From positions 4,340,001 to 4,404,000 of the forward strand of contig NW_026946359.1 of assembly GCF_035222275.1 (NCBI RefSeq): 64,000 bases of DNA, given 5' to 3'. Source of the DNA: Podospora bellae-mahoneyi (lineage: Eukaryota; Ascomycota; Sordariomycetes; Sordariales; Podosporaceae). A model generated the notes under the pieces. The model was not told the DNA's origin, did no database searches, and saw only the letters and a list, made by a program, of their open reading frames with translations. This document shows positions 24,042 through 36,579 of the stretch, piece after piece (the first letter of the stretch is position 1; the number at the start of each line of letters is the position of its first letter). The translations under genes were made by a program, and so were the position numbers.

Positions 24042-25680
24042 TTAGGCATCGTCCGAGATTTGGTCGACCGTTAACCCAAGGTTTTGGATCCCAAGCAGAC
24101 CGGCCTGCTTCTTACCCCAAGCGCGAGTCACGATGGATGCTATGCGCAAAGTCAGCATGTGCTTCAACAGAGCATGAAATGATTGGACACTCACCCTTGA
24201 GGAACTTCTTGCTCGCGTATTTCTTGAAGAACGCCTCATGGCAGACGGGGCGGGCCAGGTAGTCCACCATCAAGCGATAAACGGGGTCAATTTCCGCCTC
24301 AGTGTAGCCGGCATAGTAGGCCAATGTCTCGTCCTACAATTGAGTCAGTTAGATGTATACACGATCGCAAAGTCCTAAGGGAGGCTTACCCATTCTCCAC
24401 GGTTCAGGCACATGCGCGCGCAGTACATAGCAGCGGCGGCAATATGGCTGGGGCGGTACGCCATGAACCGATGGTCCAGCAAGCTGATCTCCATAAGATA
24501 CTTGCCAAGAGTGCGGGAGTGGATGTCGTAGTTGTCAGCCTTGGAAATGCGACGGAGGAAGTTCATTGGGTTGGGGTAGCTGAGGTCGTAGTTGAGGGTT
24601 TGCAGAACGAATCTCTCGGCACTCAAGATCTCGGCCTCGCTGAATCCGTCGTCGGCGACGTGACGGAAGTTGGCAATGTGGGGTGAGAGAACCTCCTCGT
24701 ACTTGGAAGCGATGAACATGGCGGTAATGCCAACGAGCTGAAGACGGTCGAGCTGCACAACCTTTTCGGACAGGAAGCGGTCGATGATGTTGACGGCAAG
24801 GAAGAGGGTCTCGGGCAGGAGATGGAAGCGAGTGTGAACCTCAACAAGCCAGTCGATCAAGATGCCGCGCGTCTTCCACTCCAAATCATCCTGGTGGTCC
24901 ATGTAGTGGGGGTTGGGGACCGAGTTGCATTCCAGATCGCGCAGGTACTCAAAAATGTCGTTAGCATATTCGGCGACCATGAGCGGGTCATCGTAGTCCT
25001 CGCGGTCGAGATCCTCGACACCTTCGGGGAAGACATGCTCGGCAGGTTCCGCAGCAACGGGCGCGGGGATAGCCTCCTTGCGGCGGAGATCCTCCTCGAT
25101 GTTGGAGCTCTTGACGCGGAAAGACTCCTCAACCTTGGTCTTCTTCTCAGCCTCGAGCGTGTGCACCTTCTTGGGGGCTGGCTCGCTCTCCTCTGTAACA
25201 CGCTCCTTCATCGCAGCGCTGGCTCCAGCAGATGTGACCTTCCTCTTCAAGGGACCAATGGCGCCGGCACCAGTTTTCGAGACGACTTTCGTGTTGTTGG
25301 CTTTCTCCTTGAGAGGAACAGCAGCTGAGCGAGCTGTCGCAGTTGTTCTCTTCTGAACGCCAGCGGTGGCCTTGGGAGCGAGAGCAGCCTTTGCTGGCTT
25401 CTTGGCCTCGGCAGCATCGCCCTTCGTCGCATTAGTGACATCACCCAAAGCATTACGCTTCCGCGTGGGGTTGGCGGCGACAGTGGTCTTCTTGGACTGC
25501 AATCCCTTGGAGGCCAGCTCGTCCACCTTCAAGGTAGCGGCCTTGGCACGAGTAAGACGCGTCGTATCAGTGCTGTTCTCGTCGTTTTCGTTCGCTACCG
25601 AACGAAGGTTTCTTGTCCTCTAATGATGATGTTAGGATGAGGTCATGGCATGAACAGGATGCGGTAGTACTCACAACCAT
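24042..25680 (-). CDS. B-type mitotic (G2/M) cyclin
   Basis: Four coding exons are inferred: 25680-25675, 25619-24390, 24333-24195 and 24139-24042, about 490 residues. Exon 1 codes only Met-Val; an in-frame TAG lies directly before exon 2, so the start must come from upstream and the GCCAAGATGG context fits. A canonical APC/C destruction box RNALGDVTN sits at about residues 57-65 in a Lys/Ala-rich tail. The first cyclin box starts around MVAEYANDIFEYLRDLE and contains WLVEVH, FLAVNIIDRFL and IASKYEEV; the second box ends with KKQAGLLGIQ near the C-terminus. This is the partner of Cdk1 that drives entry to mitosis and is degraded at anaphase (Aspergillus NimE, yeast Clb type). Sequence alone does not separate Clb1/2 from Clb3/4 sub-types. 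Confidence 0.95.
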
Positions 25681-26873
25681 CTTGGCTGATATGATCCGAA
25701 ATAAGTCAATCGAATGTTAGGTAGAGCTGGATGCAAAGAGTCAGTCGGTCGGTTCCCAACGGGTCGGCACAAGCAAATGGACAAGTGAGGAAGAGGTCGA
25801 GCACAGCAGTGGGAATTGGATTGGCGTACAGTGGTCCCTTAAATGACGCGACAAATAGGAAAGGGCAGAGTATGTGTGTGTGTGTGGGTGGGTGGGTGGG
25901 TGAATGAGTGGGACTGAAAGTAAACAAAAGGAAGGGCGAGGCTTACCAAAGATGCTGGGGATAACGAACAACACGGGCAGGCGGCGTGTCTTCTGGTGGA
26001 TATGCCTAGGAAAATCGGGAGCCGTGGTGACGGGGGCCCAGTCGTTGATTTGCTGTCGGAGTTGAGAGTCGAGATCACGGATTGGCGACGCGTTCCTGGG
26101 TCAAAAGGAGAACGCTCGAGTTGATCACGACGACAGACAGCCTGCCACGGTCGATGGCGGTGCCAATGGTGGAAGCGTTGCTGGGTAGTGGGTGGAGGTC
26201 TTTGGGTATGGGAAAGAGAGGATGTTGACAGAGCTGTCTTGTTTTTAAGAACTTGAATGTGGAGGTTTATGGCAGAGTGGGACCTCCAGGGTTCGCGAGC
26301 CCAAATCAGAACGCGGTCGTAGCAGAGTCAAAGGGACGCGCTGTCCTGCACTGAGCCAGCGGCTGCCGGAGCAACAGCGGTCAGAAAACGGCCTGATTGG
26401 CTGCGGCCACTGAGACGCGCGAGAGCAAGTCCTTGGCGCCCCACCATGACTTTCCCTCAACCCTGTCAATCCAGGGTTATGTATGTCTCTGTCGCGGGAG
26501 GGGCATCCCACTTTGATCCAGCTGTCTGCGCATCGCAAGGGCGAACGCGCCGACCCACTTCCCGCTGCACAAGCCAGCAGAATTAGCCACAGAGCCACAC
26601 AAACCAAGCCACATTTTCCGCCAAGCATCGAGCTTCCCACGCAAAAATCCCAGCATCTCGGGTGGTTATTTGAAGGCTAGGTATATAGAGATCCCCCGAC
26701 GAGCTCCCCCGACACCTCGCAGCCCATTGGCTGCTTCCAGTCTTTCCAAGGCCCATACGGAGTCTTTTCAATGTCCCGGCTTTGACTCCAGATCTCGACC
26801 TGCTTTCGCCTTGCGAACACCCCCCCGAGCTCCCCCGCCGAGCCCTATCCAGGACAAATCTATACCATACCTA
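25681..26873. promoter_or_regulatory. Divergent promoter region, cyclin B and uL2m
   Basis: About 1.2 kb between divergent genes, containing both promoters and leaders. It includes the GT/GGGT microsatellite at 25872-25901. A TATATAG motif near 26,682 lies about 190 bases upstream of the uL2m start. No certain factor sites. Confidence 0.4.
25872..25901. repeat. (TG)n(GGGT)n microsatellite
   Basis: Alternating TG units pass into about four GGGT units within the leader or promoter of the cyclin B gene. The G-runs on the plus strand could in principle form a quadruplex. Confidence 0.85.
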
Positions 26874-28073
26874 ATGTTGCGATTACAATTTCGGCCTTTG
26901 GCCGCCGGTGTGTCCGCCTTCTGTCAGAGCAGCCTCCGACTGGCTGCCCTGAGGGGATATGCGACCCAAGTAAGGAGCAACCACGACAGCGATGCCTCGA
27001 CAGCCCTCTCCGGTGCTAGCTCGCAAGCCGATTACGAGCCTGTAAAGATGCGAACATACAAGCCAAGGACACCCGGTCTTCGTCATCTCAAACGTCCGAT
27101 CAACGATCATCTCTGGAAGGGGAGGCCGTATTTGCCTCTGACCTTCCCCAAGAAGGGGCACGGCAAAGGCGGTAGAAATAACCAGGGTGTTATCACAGTT
27201 AGACATCATGGAGGTGGTCACAAGCGGAGGATTCGTACTGTCGATTTTGAGAGATGGGCACCTGGGCCACACCTTGTTGAGCGCATTGAATACGACCCCG
27301 GCCGGAGTGCGCACATTGCCCTGCTGACACGCAAGGCAAACGGCAAGAAGACTTACATTGTGGCGGCGGAAGGCATGAGGGCTGGAGACGTCGTTCACAG
27401 CTACCGGCAGGGTATCCCCAAGGACCTCCTCGACAGCATGGGTGGTGTTATCGATCCAGGTGTGTTGGCTTCCAAAACGGCGTGGAGGGGCAATTGCTTG
27501 CCAATGCACATGATTCCTGTTGGAACCAATGTATTCAATGTTGGCTCCCAGGCGAAGGGTGGTGCTGTGTTCTGCCGCAGCGCCGGCACCTATGCCACAG
27601 TCATCTCGAAGGAGGAAGAGACTCGCGAAGACGGCAGCAAGGTCGTGACGGGTAGATTCGTCGTTGTCCGGTTACAAAGTGGTGAAATTCGCAGGGTCAG
27701 CAAGGATGCTTGCGCCACGATTGGTGTTGCTAGCAACGTGATGCATCACTACAGACAGCTGGGCAAGGCCGGAAGAAAACGTTGGCTGAATATCAGGCCG
27801 ACAGTTCGTGGTTTGGCCATGAACGCATGTAAGCAGCACCTCTCCCCCCAAGGCAATCTTGTCCCGTCAGCGTGATCACTAACATTCAGGCCAGTCGAAC
27901 ATCCCCACGGTGGCGGTCGTGGTAAGTCGAAGGGTAACAGAATTCCCACAAGTCCCTGGGGTACACCATCCAAGGGTGGTTTCAAGACCCGCCGGAAGGG
28001 CAACATCAACAAATGGGTGGTCACTCCCCGTGTCCGGAACATGGGCAAGCGGAGAGACAAGAAGACTGCCTAA
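26874..28073 (+). CDS. rml2: Mitochondrial large-subunit ribosomal protein uL2m
   Basis: Two coding exons (26874-27828, 27895-28073) encode about 377 residues of the bacterial L2 family plus a mitochondrial N-terminus. The presequence ([20 protein letters not shown], then RGYATQ) is basic and hydrophobic with a plausible cleavage site. The core shows [33 protein letters not shown] and the C-terminal [12 protein letters not shown], whose histidine corresponds to the conserved L2 histidine near the peptidyl-transferase centre. The C-terminal [14 protein letters not shown] block completes the family pattern. The start at 26874 is preferred over an upstream in-frame ATG at 26670, because the extra 68 residues are Pro-rich and would bury the targeting sequence. 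The second of two AGs at the intron end must be used to keep the frame. Confidence 0.95.
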
Positions 28074-28639
28074 TCCCTCGCCGCGAAACGGCTCTTGTAC
28101 ATTATGTAGATCAGCAACATGTATTCTTCATGAGAAACTGGGAGTGCATGTGCAGTGCTGCACCGTCTGTCCAACGTCACCCCCCTCATGAGATCACACC
28201 CAAGCAGGCAGCCTGGATGGCCTGGACGATTGGTTGATCTCAACTACCGGCCTTAGCTCGTACGGCCAGACCAGGCGCCAAACACAGGAAACTTTGGAGA
28301 CCCATGACAGAGGGGCAGGAAACAAGACGAGAAGATTCGACGTCTTGTCTAGAATGTAAAAACGCAATCGCTGTCGAGCCGCGTGAGAGACTTCCGAAAA
28401 GGGTCATTGATATCAATAGTGGGGTAGAGTGTTGCATGCCCACACTGCAAAGGAGGGGACAATTTCAGGTGGCTAACGATAGGACTATGCCTTATGTAGA
28501 CGGTCTGCCTCGTATGATATAGCCTATAGAGGCTGAGGATCTGAATGTGGTTAGGAAAATGTCCTGGGGTGGTAGTCCCTCAGGTGCTTGTGCTCGTAAA
28601 GATCACATCAGACGACTTAATGTAGCTCCGCAGCCCAAC
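28074..28639. other. Intergenic: 3' flank of uL2m up to the transposon nest
   Basis: Normal-composition sequence containing the uL2m 3' UTR. It ends at the TA dinucleotide (28640-28641) into which the outermost mobile element appears to have inserted. No gene seen. Confidence 0.5.
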
Positions 28640-28641
28640 TA

Positions 28642-28725
28642 TAACGGACGAGAAGCTAAGTAGTCTAAAATAAAATTTCCCAGAACTTTAATTCTACGTC
28701 GTACCTAAAAAATTTATTTCACACC
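28642..28725 (+). repeat. Left terminal inverted repeat of the outer element
   Basis: It matches the right repeat in inverted orientation over at least about 84 bases, with several substitutions and small gaps. The two share TAACGGACGA, AAGTAGTC and the block around TTTAATTCTAC. Similarity fades gradually beyond this. Confidence 0.65.
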
Positions 28726-29128
28726 TAAATTTGTACTTTACTTCTACTTGAATCTCGCACTGCTCTTTTTACTTGCTATTTACTATTGTTTAATATCATT
28801 ACTATCTTAATTTCTGTGTAATTATAATTTATTATTATATAAATTATATTTAATTAATTAATAATAGTTTCTAAAATCATTGTTACTTTTGAAAATATGT
28901 TATTTATATTTAATACTAATTATATATGAGTAAATATATTGAATTATTTATTTAATTTATATATCATTAGTAATAATAATAAAATAACAATATGGAAAAA
29001 TGGTAACGATAATATTAGTAATGGATTAAGTAATACTATATTTCTTAATTTAATTATAAGTTCCTAAAAAATGTGATGCTTTATAGATTATTTTACCTAA
29101 AAGCTCTAACATAGAAAATATTTGATAG

Positions 29129-29512
29129 TGTCACAACCCTGGTACAGGATGGGTTGTGGGGCCACGGGAGCAGAGGCTAATCGGAAGAACGTATAAGAGA
29201 GCTAATCACAGTAAAGGACGACTAATCAGTACGCTCAGGGCACTAAGCAGACCAAGCAGTCGTGATTAGTATGCTAAGGGCACTAAGCAGAAGTAAATAT
29301 AGCTTAGCATAAGGTTTATATATACGGAGGAACTGGCTAATATAGATAGACAGTTCCGTAGTATATAATATAAGTTACAATCGTAGTATTTTAATTATTG
29401 TAATTAAGATAAGCTAATTATTATATACTATTAAACTATACTGAATTAAGATTATTCAGAAATACCTTTAACTAATATCCCTTTTAGAGGTTCTAAATAG
29501 AGGTTCGTTATA
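29129..29512 (+). repeat. 5' LTR of gypsy element 1 (U3 type A)
   Basis: 384 bp, starting TGTCACAACC and ending GTTCGTTATA (CA mutated to TA). U3 holds two imperfect copies of a unit like ATCAGTACGCTCAGGGCACT. The R-U5 half, starting at TATATATACGGAGGAACTGG, is shared with every other gypsy LTR in the window; the TATATATA forms the presumptive TATA box. Confidence 0.88.
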
Positions 29513-31595
29513 TATTATATACTTACTTTAATTTTATTACGGATAAATTAAAGGCGTTTTTTATTACTATAGCCGGACCTAAAAATATTTAGATAGGAAG
29601 CGTCCTACCTAGCCCGGGTAGCGAGGGACCTTCTGCTAATACTAATACTCGACTTACTATAAAGTAAGTTATATAGTATTTTAAAGAACTTAAGGACGAA
29701 ACTTAATAAACCTAGAAGTAAATTATTATTATATCGACCGTATAGAAGGCGGTACTTAAGTTCCTAGTACCGGAGTACTATAGACGAGAAAAAGTAAAGC
29801 TTAAAGGGTTTTTAATTTAATTTAAAACCTATTTTCGTTAATATTTAAATTAATTTACTAACAAAAAGTCGAAAATAATTTTCGCGGTTACTAAACTTAA
29901 AAATAAAGCTTTCGCGTAATTCGAGCTTATCTTTAATAATTATTATAAGAAAGAGCCGGCGGATTTAAAAAAAGGTTATTATAAAATACTTCCAAAGCTA
30001 CCGTCTCCTTAAAATTAAATTTAAAGAAATATTTAAGAAATATAATAATGTAAAGCGTATATAAAAGAGGCTTATAAATTTACGTTAAACGTATTTAGCG
30101 GTTAATCATACGGCTTAATTTAAAATCGATAATTTATATAATATTATTTATAATAAAAAGTTAATATAGTTTTTTTATAATAGCTTTAAGGAAAAAATAA
30201 TAAATAAATTATATAAAAAGTTAAAGCTTAATATTATCGATAAATATATTACTATAGTTATATAAATCGATGATTAATAATTTTAATATTATATAAAAAA
30301 AATAATAATAAGGATTACTATAGTAATGAAAAGTACTTTAGTAATAACCGTTTTAATAATAAATATAAAAAATAATATTTTAATATTAATTACTTCGGTA
30401 TTATATATTTAAAATTAATAAACGTTAATACTATATAATAGTAAAGACCGTAAGGCTAGAATTAAAGTAAAAATAACTTTAAATATTTTAATTATAATAA
30501 AGTAAAATACTTTAAAAAAGATTATTAAATATTTAAATAGTTCGATTTAAAAAAATTATAGTAATTATAATATTAAAAAGACCGAAGGTTATAAAAATAA
30601 TAATTATTAAGTATTAATAAAGTAAAACGGTAAGCTTTAAAAAGAACTTTAATTAATATATTAAATAAAAAGAAATAAAGTTTTAAGAGTTATAAAAAGT
30701 AATAAAAAGGCTAAAAGCGGAGTATAAGGAAGAAAATTTTTAAATATAAGTATTATAGGATTAATTATTATAAATTACTATAAAGGTTACTATAATAATC
30801 GTTAATAATAATAGTCTTACGTAAAAATTTATTAAATAAATAATATTAGAAAAGTAATATAATAAATATAAATTTATTATTTTATAAAATATATTATAAC
30901 TTATAAGGTTATATATAAAAGTTAAAAAAAATATTAAAATGAAAAGGTTATTAATATTAAAATTGCAAAGTTACTAAAAAATATATTAATACTTATATAG
31001 TATATACTTTATAAAGGAAAGATAATATAGTTTTATTTTAAATTTTTAAAATATCGGAAAATACTTTAAGTTTTATATATTATATATAAATATATAAAAT
31101 ATTATTAAAGTAAATTATTATACGGTTATTAGCCGATACGTAAAGTAAATAAAGAAAGTAAATTATATTTAATAAAAAAAATTATAATTAAATAAAAAAA
31201 GGTTTAATAAAAAAACTTAAATAACTATTTTTATAGAAAGTTAAGAACCCGGTTAAATTAAAAGATAGCCTTTAGGTTATATAAATTATATTAAAATATA
31301 TAAAATATTACGTTAAATATATAAACGGTTAAAATATAAATAATAATATATATTTTTTAAAAGAAATAATATTAAAATAGTTTTTAAGCTTAAATTACAT
31401 TATAAATTTATAAAAGAAAGTTAAATAATATTATTAAATAAAATATATAAAATTAAATAAAAAAACTATCATTAAATAAAAATGTAAAAAATATTAAGTA
31501 AATAAAAAACGGAAAGTAAAAAGAAGTTAAGTAAGTATAATTAAAAAACTTCGTATTATTAAATAATTTAAAGTAAGAAAACGCTTTTAAATAAT

Positions 31596-31955
31596 GAAAT
31601 GGTGAGAAAACACACAAAAAAACAACCAAAACACCACAAATATATCCTCAACAGGGTTCTGAATGAACACACCGGCGTGACAGTGGCTCGCTCGCAGGCC
31701 GCACTTCACGTAGGACAAACAAAAGACTCTGTGGGCCCGCAGACCACACAGTAAGCACCGATTTGGCCTGATCAGAGGGCCAGGATTGCCCGCACGCATG
31801 CAAGGCACAAAATACGAAGAAATAAAAGTCGATGCTCTCTCTAAAATAGAATGTCCGAAGCAGACCGTTTATATACATGACCCCTGAACCCCCAAATCCT
31901 CAGAGAGCCCCACTTCCTTACTCATACCCTCAGGCCTGTGGCCGCACCCCAAACC
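31596..31955 (-). repeat. Non-mutated ~360 bp insertion, possible solo LTR
   Basis: A block of normal GC content sits inside the TA-rich interior of gypsy element 1. Comparison with the matching interior of the 40,441-48,089 element shows the block is absent there. It is flanked by AATAAT on both sides (31590-31595 and 31956-31961), consistent with a target duplication, though AT-rich repeats can arise by chance. On the minus strand there is a TATA-like TGTATATAAACGG (near 31,870), which suggests an LTR promoter. Its class is not certain. Confidence 0.55.
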
Positions 31956-32869
31956 AATAATATAACCGTTTATAAAATAATTTATAGCTTTTCGTAAAGG
32001 TTATTAACCTTTAATAAATTATAAATAATACTTTCGAAAGTATTAACGTAAAGTAAAAGTATAAAATAACGATTTAATATTTATTAATAAAGTTATTATT
32101 ATATAAGGAAAAAGTAAAAAGAAAAATACTTTTAAGTTATTAAATAATAAAGAGATTTTTAAATAATAATATTAATAAATAGTAATATAAATACAAACTT
32201 AATTTCGCTATAGTTTATATATTAAGCTTAAATATTATAAAAAAAAATAAAAAAAATTAGATTATTATATAAAAACTATTTTTTATATAAAAGGTTTATA
32301 TGGAAATATTACTTTTAAATATTATAATCGAAGGAAAAATAATTTTAATTATATTTAATATTATAAATATAAAACTCTCGAAAAATATAATTTTGAAGTA
32401 ACTATAGTATAAAAATTATAATTTAAAAATTAAGTAAAAAATAATAATTATTTACGATTAAAAAAACTTTAAAAGTATTTAATTAACGATAAAAGATTAA
32501 AAATATATACGGAGTAAAGTATAAAATAAGTACCCTCTATAGTATTACCGTAAAGAATTTAAAAAGTAATAATATATTTTATCGATATAAATAATAAAAT
32601 TAAAAAAATAAAGTTAATAATATTAATAAAAATATTAAAAGTTAATGAATATGTTTACTATAATAACGTAAAAAAAGGTAAAAGAAAAGTAATACCGGTA
32701 AAATATTAAAATACTTAAACTTTACGGTTAAATATATAAAAGATTATTAAAGTATAGACCGTAAAACTATAAAATTAAATTAAAAAAAAAGTAAATTATT
32801 TAAAGTTTATTATATTAACGATAAATAAAGTAAGGAATTACGGAAATATTTAAATAAAATTCAAAAAAA

Positions 32870-33010
32870 AAAATATATTAAGGAGTCTATATCATTAATA
32901 AAATACCTTATTTTTTTCGTATTAAAGAAAGACGGAAATTTATAATTATATATAAATTGCCGGTAATTAAATAATAAAACAATAAAAAATAATTATTTAT
33001 TATTATTGAT
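32870..33010 (+). pseudogene. Reverse transcriptase remnant, gypsy element 1
   Basis: Reading through stops gives KESISL, then FFVLKKDGN, then a mutated counterpart of the LRxCVDYRxLN motif and KNNY, the start of the Ty3/gypsy RT palm. The stops replace codons expected to be CGA, CGG or CAA, as C-to-T RIP predicts. Not functional. Confidence 0.8.
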
Positions 33011-34574
33011 CTTTAAATTATAAAGTTAATTAATAAAAGCGTAATACTTTATACGCTTAAATATATTTATCGGATACGCTTATATACGAATTAAAAAATA
33101 AAATAAATAAAATATAATATTTTATATATTTTATAGCTATTTCGAGTATTTTATAATATTATTTAAAGTAATTAATATATTTATAATATTTTAATTTTTT
33201 ATTATACTATATAAATATATTTCGATAAAATAATAATATATTATTTTAATAATAATTTTTTTTACTTACGTACTTTAAAAGAGTATAGACGATACGTATA
33301 TAAAATATTTAATACGCTATATAGAATTAAATTTTTAATTAATAAAAAAAAGGTAAGTTTTACGTATAAAAAATAATATATTTATAATATTAAATATTAT
33401 TAAATAAAGTTCGTATAGAATTTAGAAAAATTATAGTAATTAAGAATTAAGTTATACTATAATTATAAATATACGTTAAAGAATTTTTAAAATTTATAAA
33501 TTTTTATTAAAGATTTATTTAAAAGTATATAAAAGTCGCGGGGCTTTTTAATTATTTAATTAAAAAAATATAGAGTTCCGGTAAGGGTAAGAAAAGGAAT
33601 AAGCTTTTTAAAAGTTAAAAGAGGCTATTTTAAAGGATTTAATATTTAAATTATTAAATTTTAATCGATTATTTAAAGTTAAAGTAAATATATTAAACTA
33701 TATAATCGGTAAATAATTAAAATAATAAAATAAGAATAATAAATTATATTTAATAATTTTCTTTTTAAAAAGGTTTAAAAAATATATTAAAACTACTTAA
33801 TTTATAAAAAGAAATTATTTATTATTATCGAAACGTTTAAGGAATGAAAATTATATTACAGCGGTATTAAATATAAAATATAAATTTATATAAATTATAA
33901 AAATCTATAATACTTTATTATTACGAAAGTTCTTAACGTATATTAAATATAATAATTAAAGTTTCTTTCGGAATTTAATTTTTAAATTAATTATAAAAAG
34001 AATTTAAAAATATTAAAGTAAATATATTTAATTAATATACCGATTACTATAAAAATATATTTAGGGAATTACTTTTATTATTTAAGGAATTACTAAACGG
34101 TTTTTTTAAGTATTCATTATAGCCGTAAATAGAGTATTATATAGTATATTAAAAAAAATTATTTTTAATAAATATTAAGGGAAATTAAGTAATAATATTA
34201 TTAAATAATATTAATAGAAAAAACTAAACCTATAAAGTATTTAAAAAAAAAGAAAATTAAAAAAAGCTATAATATAAAAATTAAATATATATAAAGCTAG
34301 ATAACCGGACGGTATTAATAGTAAATATTTATAAATTAAAGTTCGGAAAATATATAAGTATTATTAAGGTATAGAAAAAATTAAATAATATTTTAATTGA
34401 TTAAAAATTAAAATTAATATTAAAGAAGCTATTTAAGTATACTATATATACTAAAGAACGAAAGTTACGAAGTATAAACTTTATAAATTTTTAAAACTAT
34501 TATTAATAGCGGAACGGCTATAAAGTTTAATTATAATAAACTTTATTATTAAATTATTAAAGGCTAAAAATATA

Positions 34575-34860
34575 GTAACCGGCGTTAAATACAATAATAT
34601 ATTAATAATAATCGATAACTTTATTAAATAAATATATTTTTTACTATATAAAGAAACTTAATCGGTAAAATAATTAATAAACGTAAAATTATAATATATT
34701 ATAGTAATATATATATAACTAAAGGAATTTATTACGGATCGCGATACTAAATTTATATCGAAGTTTTAAAAAATATTAATAACGAAATTAGGGTAGTAAA
34801 TAAAGTATTTTCGGCTTATTATTTTTAAATAAATAGTTAAACGGAACGGTTCAATTAATC
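34575..34860 (+). pseudogene. Integrase core remnant, gypsy element 1
   Basis: The frame contains ILIIIDNFIK and, about 45 codons on, ITDRDTKFISKF followed by ITKLG. These are the conserved pieces around the first two catalytic Asp residues of gypsy integrases. Multiple stops interrupt it. Not functional. Confidence 0.8.
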
Positions 34861-36179
34861 TATAAAATAATATTTATAAAATTATATTAATTACGAGTAA
34901 AACGATTAAATTAAACGATTATTCATAATATAATTAGTATATAATATATTATTAACGGAAATTACGAAAGTTATATTTTCCTTTACGAATTTCGGTTATA
35001 AAATAAATTTATAGTAAGGACTTAATATTAAAGTAGTTAAGGCGGGGGTTAAAGTAAACAAAATATATATATTTTATAATAAATTTAAATAAAAATTAAA
35101 ATTTATAAAAAAAAGGATATAAAAATATTATAATATTACGAAATTTAAAGGACCTTATTTTAAGGAAAGAAATATAATATTCCTTTCTATACGTAATTTA
35201 TATATTAAAAAAATTAATAAAAAGGTAAACTATAGGAAAGTAGGTCCGTTTAAGGTTAAAAAAAGATATCGAAGATAATATTCGAATTAAAATTACTTAA
35301 TATAGTATATTTACGGTTTTATATTTTTTAAATTTGACTTTTAAAACCTATATTATTAATAAGTAAGGTTAATATATAAATAATAACAAAAGATAAAAAA
35401 GAAAAGTATAATATAAAGAAATATTAAATTTATAATTTAATAAAGATTAATTAAAGTATTTAGTTAATTAATTAAAATATCCGGTTATAAATAATTCGTA
35501 AAAGCTATAGGTATATTTTAATAATTTAAATAAATTAAAAGAATTTTACCGATAATATTTGGACCGACTAAAACTTAAATAAATCAAAATAAATTTAAAT
35601 TTAAAAGGACTTTATCGGATATTTTTAAATTTAAAAGAATTTTAGTAGAAGTTAAATTTACGCCTTTAATAAAATAGTCGGCGTATTATACGTTATATTA
35701 TAAGGTTAAAAAGTAAAAAGGAATCTAAACTTAATTAATATTATATACTTTCATTACTATAAAAAAATCGAAAGTATATTATTAATTAAGGAACTAAAAA
35801 TATTAAAGCGTAAAAAAACTTTATTAAGTTTTTTTAATCTTTAAAGAACCTTAACGGAAGTCGAACTTATCCCTTCGATATAAATAATTATTATATTATA
35901 TATTATACTACGAAGTTAAAAAATATAAAGGGATTTAAGTATATTAAGTACTATACGCTTTAATTATTTTAAGAAGGGAAAGGTATATTACCGGCGGCGT
36001 CTTATATAAATAAAAAAGAAAGACCGGCTATATTAAAATTAAGGGATAGGTTATTAAGTAGAGATTAGTTAAATTAGTCTGGTATATTAGAGGTCTAGTC
36101 GAGGGAAAAAGCTAAGGGAGGATTAATAGCGGAAAAAGCCTACGCTTTTTTCCACTTTAACTCCTTAACTAACCGCTCC

Positions 36180-36579
36180 TATCACGGTTTTAGGAGACAG
36201 TGGGGCACACCGGACCAATCAGGGCTGGACCGAGCGATCGAGCGGGGCTCACGGTCCAGTAGGACGGAACGGACCAATAAGGTGGGGACCGGGGACCGTG
36301 GTGGGTCTCACGGTCCACGGTCCAGTATCGGCTAATCCGAAGAGGACCGAGGACCGTCTGTAAGTCAACGGTCCACGGTCCCCTGATCTATATATACGGA
36401 GGAACTGGCTAGTGTAGATAGACAGTTCCGCAGTATGCAATTCAAGTTGTAGTTACGATATCTTGTGACTACATTGAGACATCTTGTTGTGCACTGTTTA
36501 GCTGCACCGAACCAGGATTGTTTAGAAGTAGCCTTCAACCAGTACCCCTTTTAGAGGTTCTGTATAGGGGTTCGTTATA
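36180..36579 (+). repeat. Solo LTR, U3 type B, in gypsy element 1
   Basis: 400 bp flanked by a perfect 5 bp duplication GCTCC (36175-36179 and 36580-36584). It starts TATCACGG (TGTCACGG mutated) and ends GTTCGTTATA. The U3 half carries about a dozen GGACC/GGTCC motifs and is nearly free of RIP. The R-U5 half matches the other LTRs. No internal region is attached, so it is a solo LTR left by LTR-LTR recombination. Confidence 0.88.

Noticed and set aside
36249-36440. Short frames inside LTRs (also 47919-48131 and 48997-49251)
   Set aside because: They fall within U3-R regulatory sequence and are open by chance because of the higher GC content.
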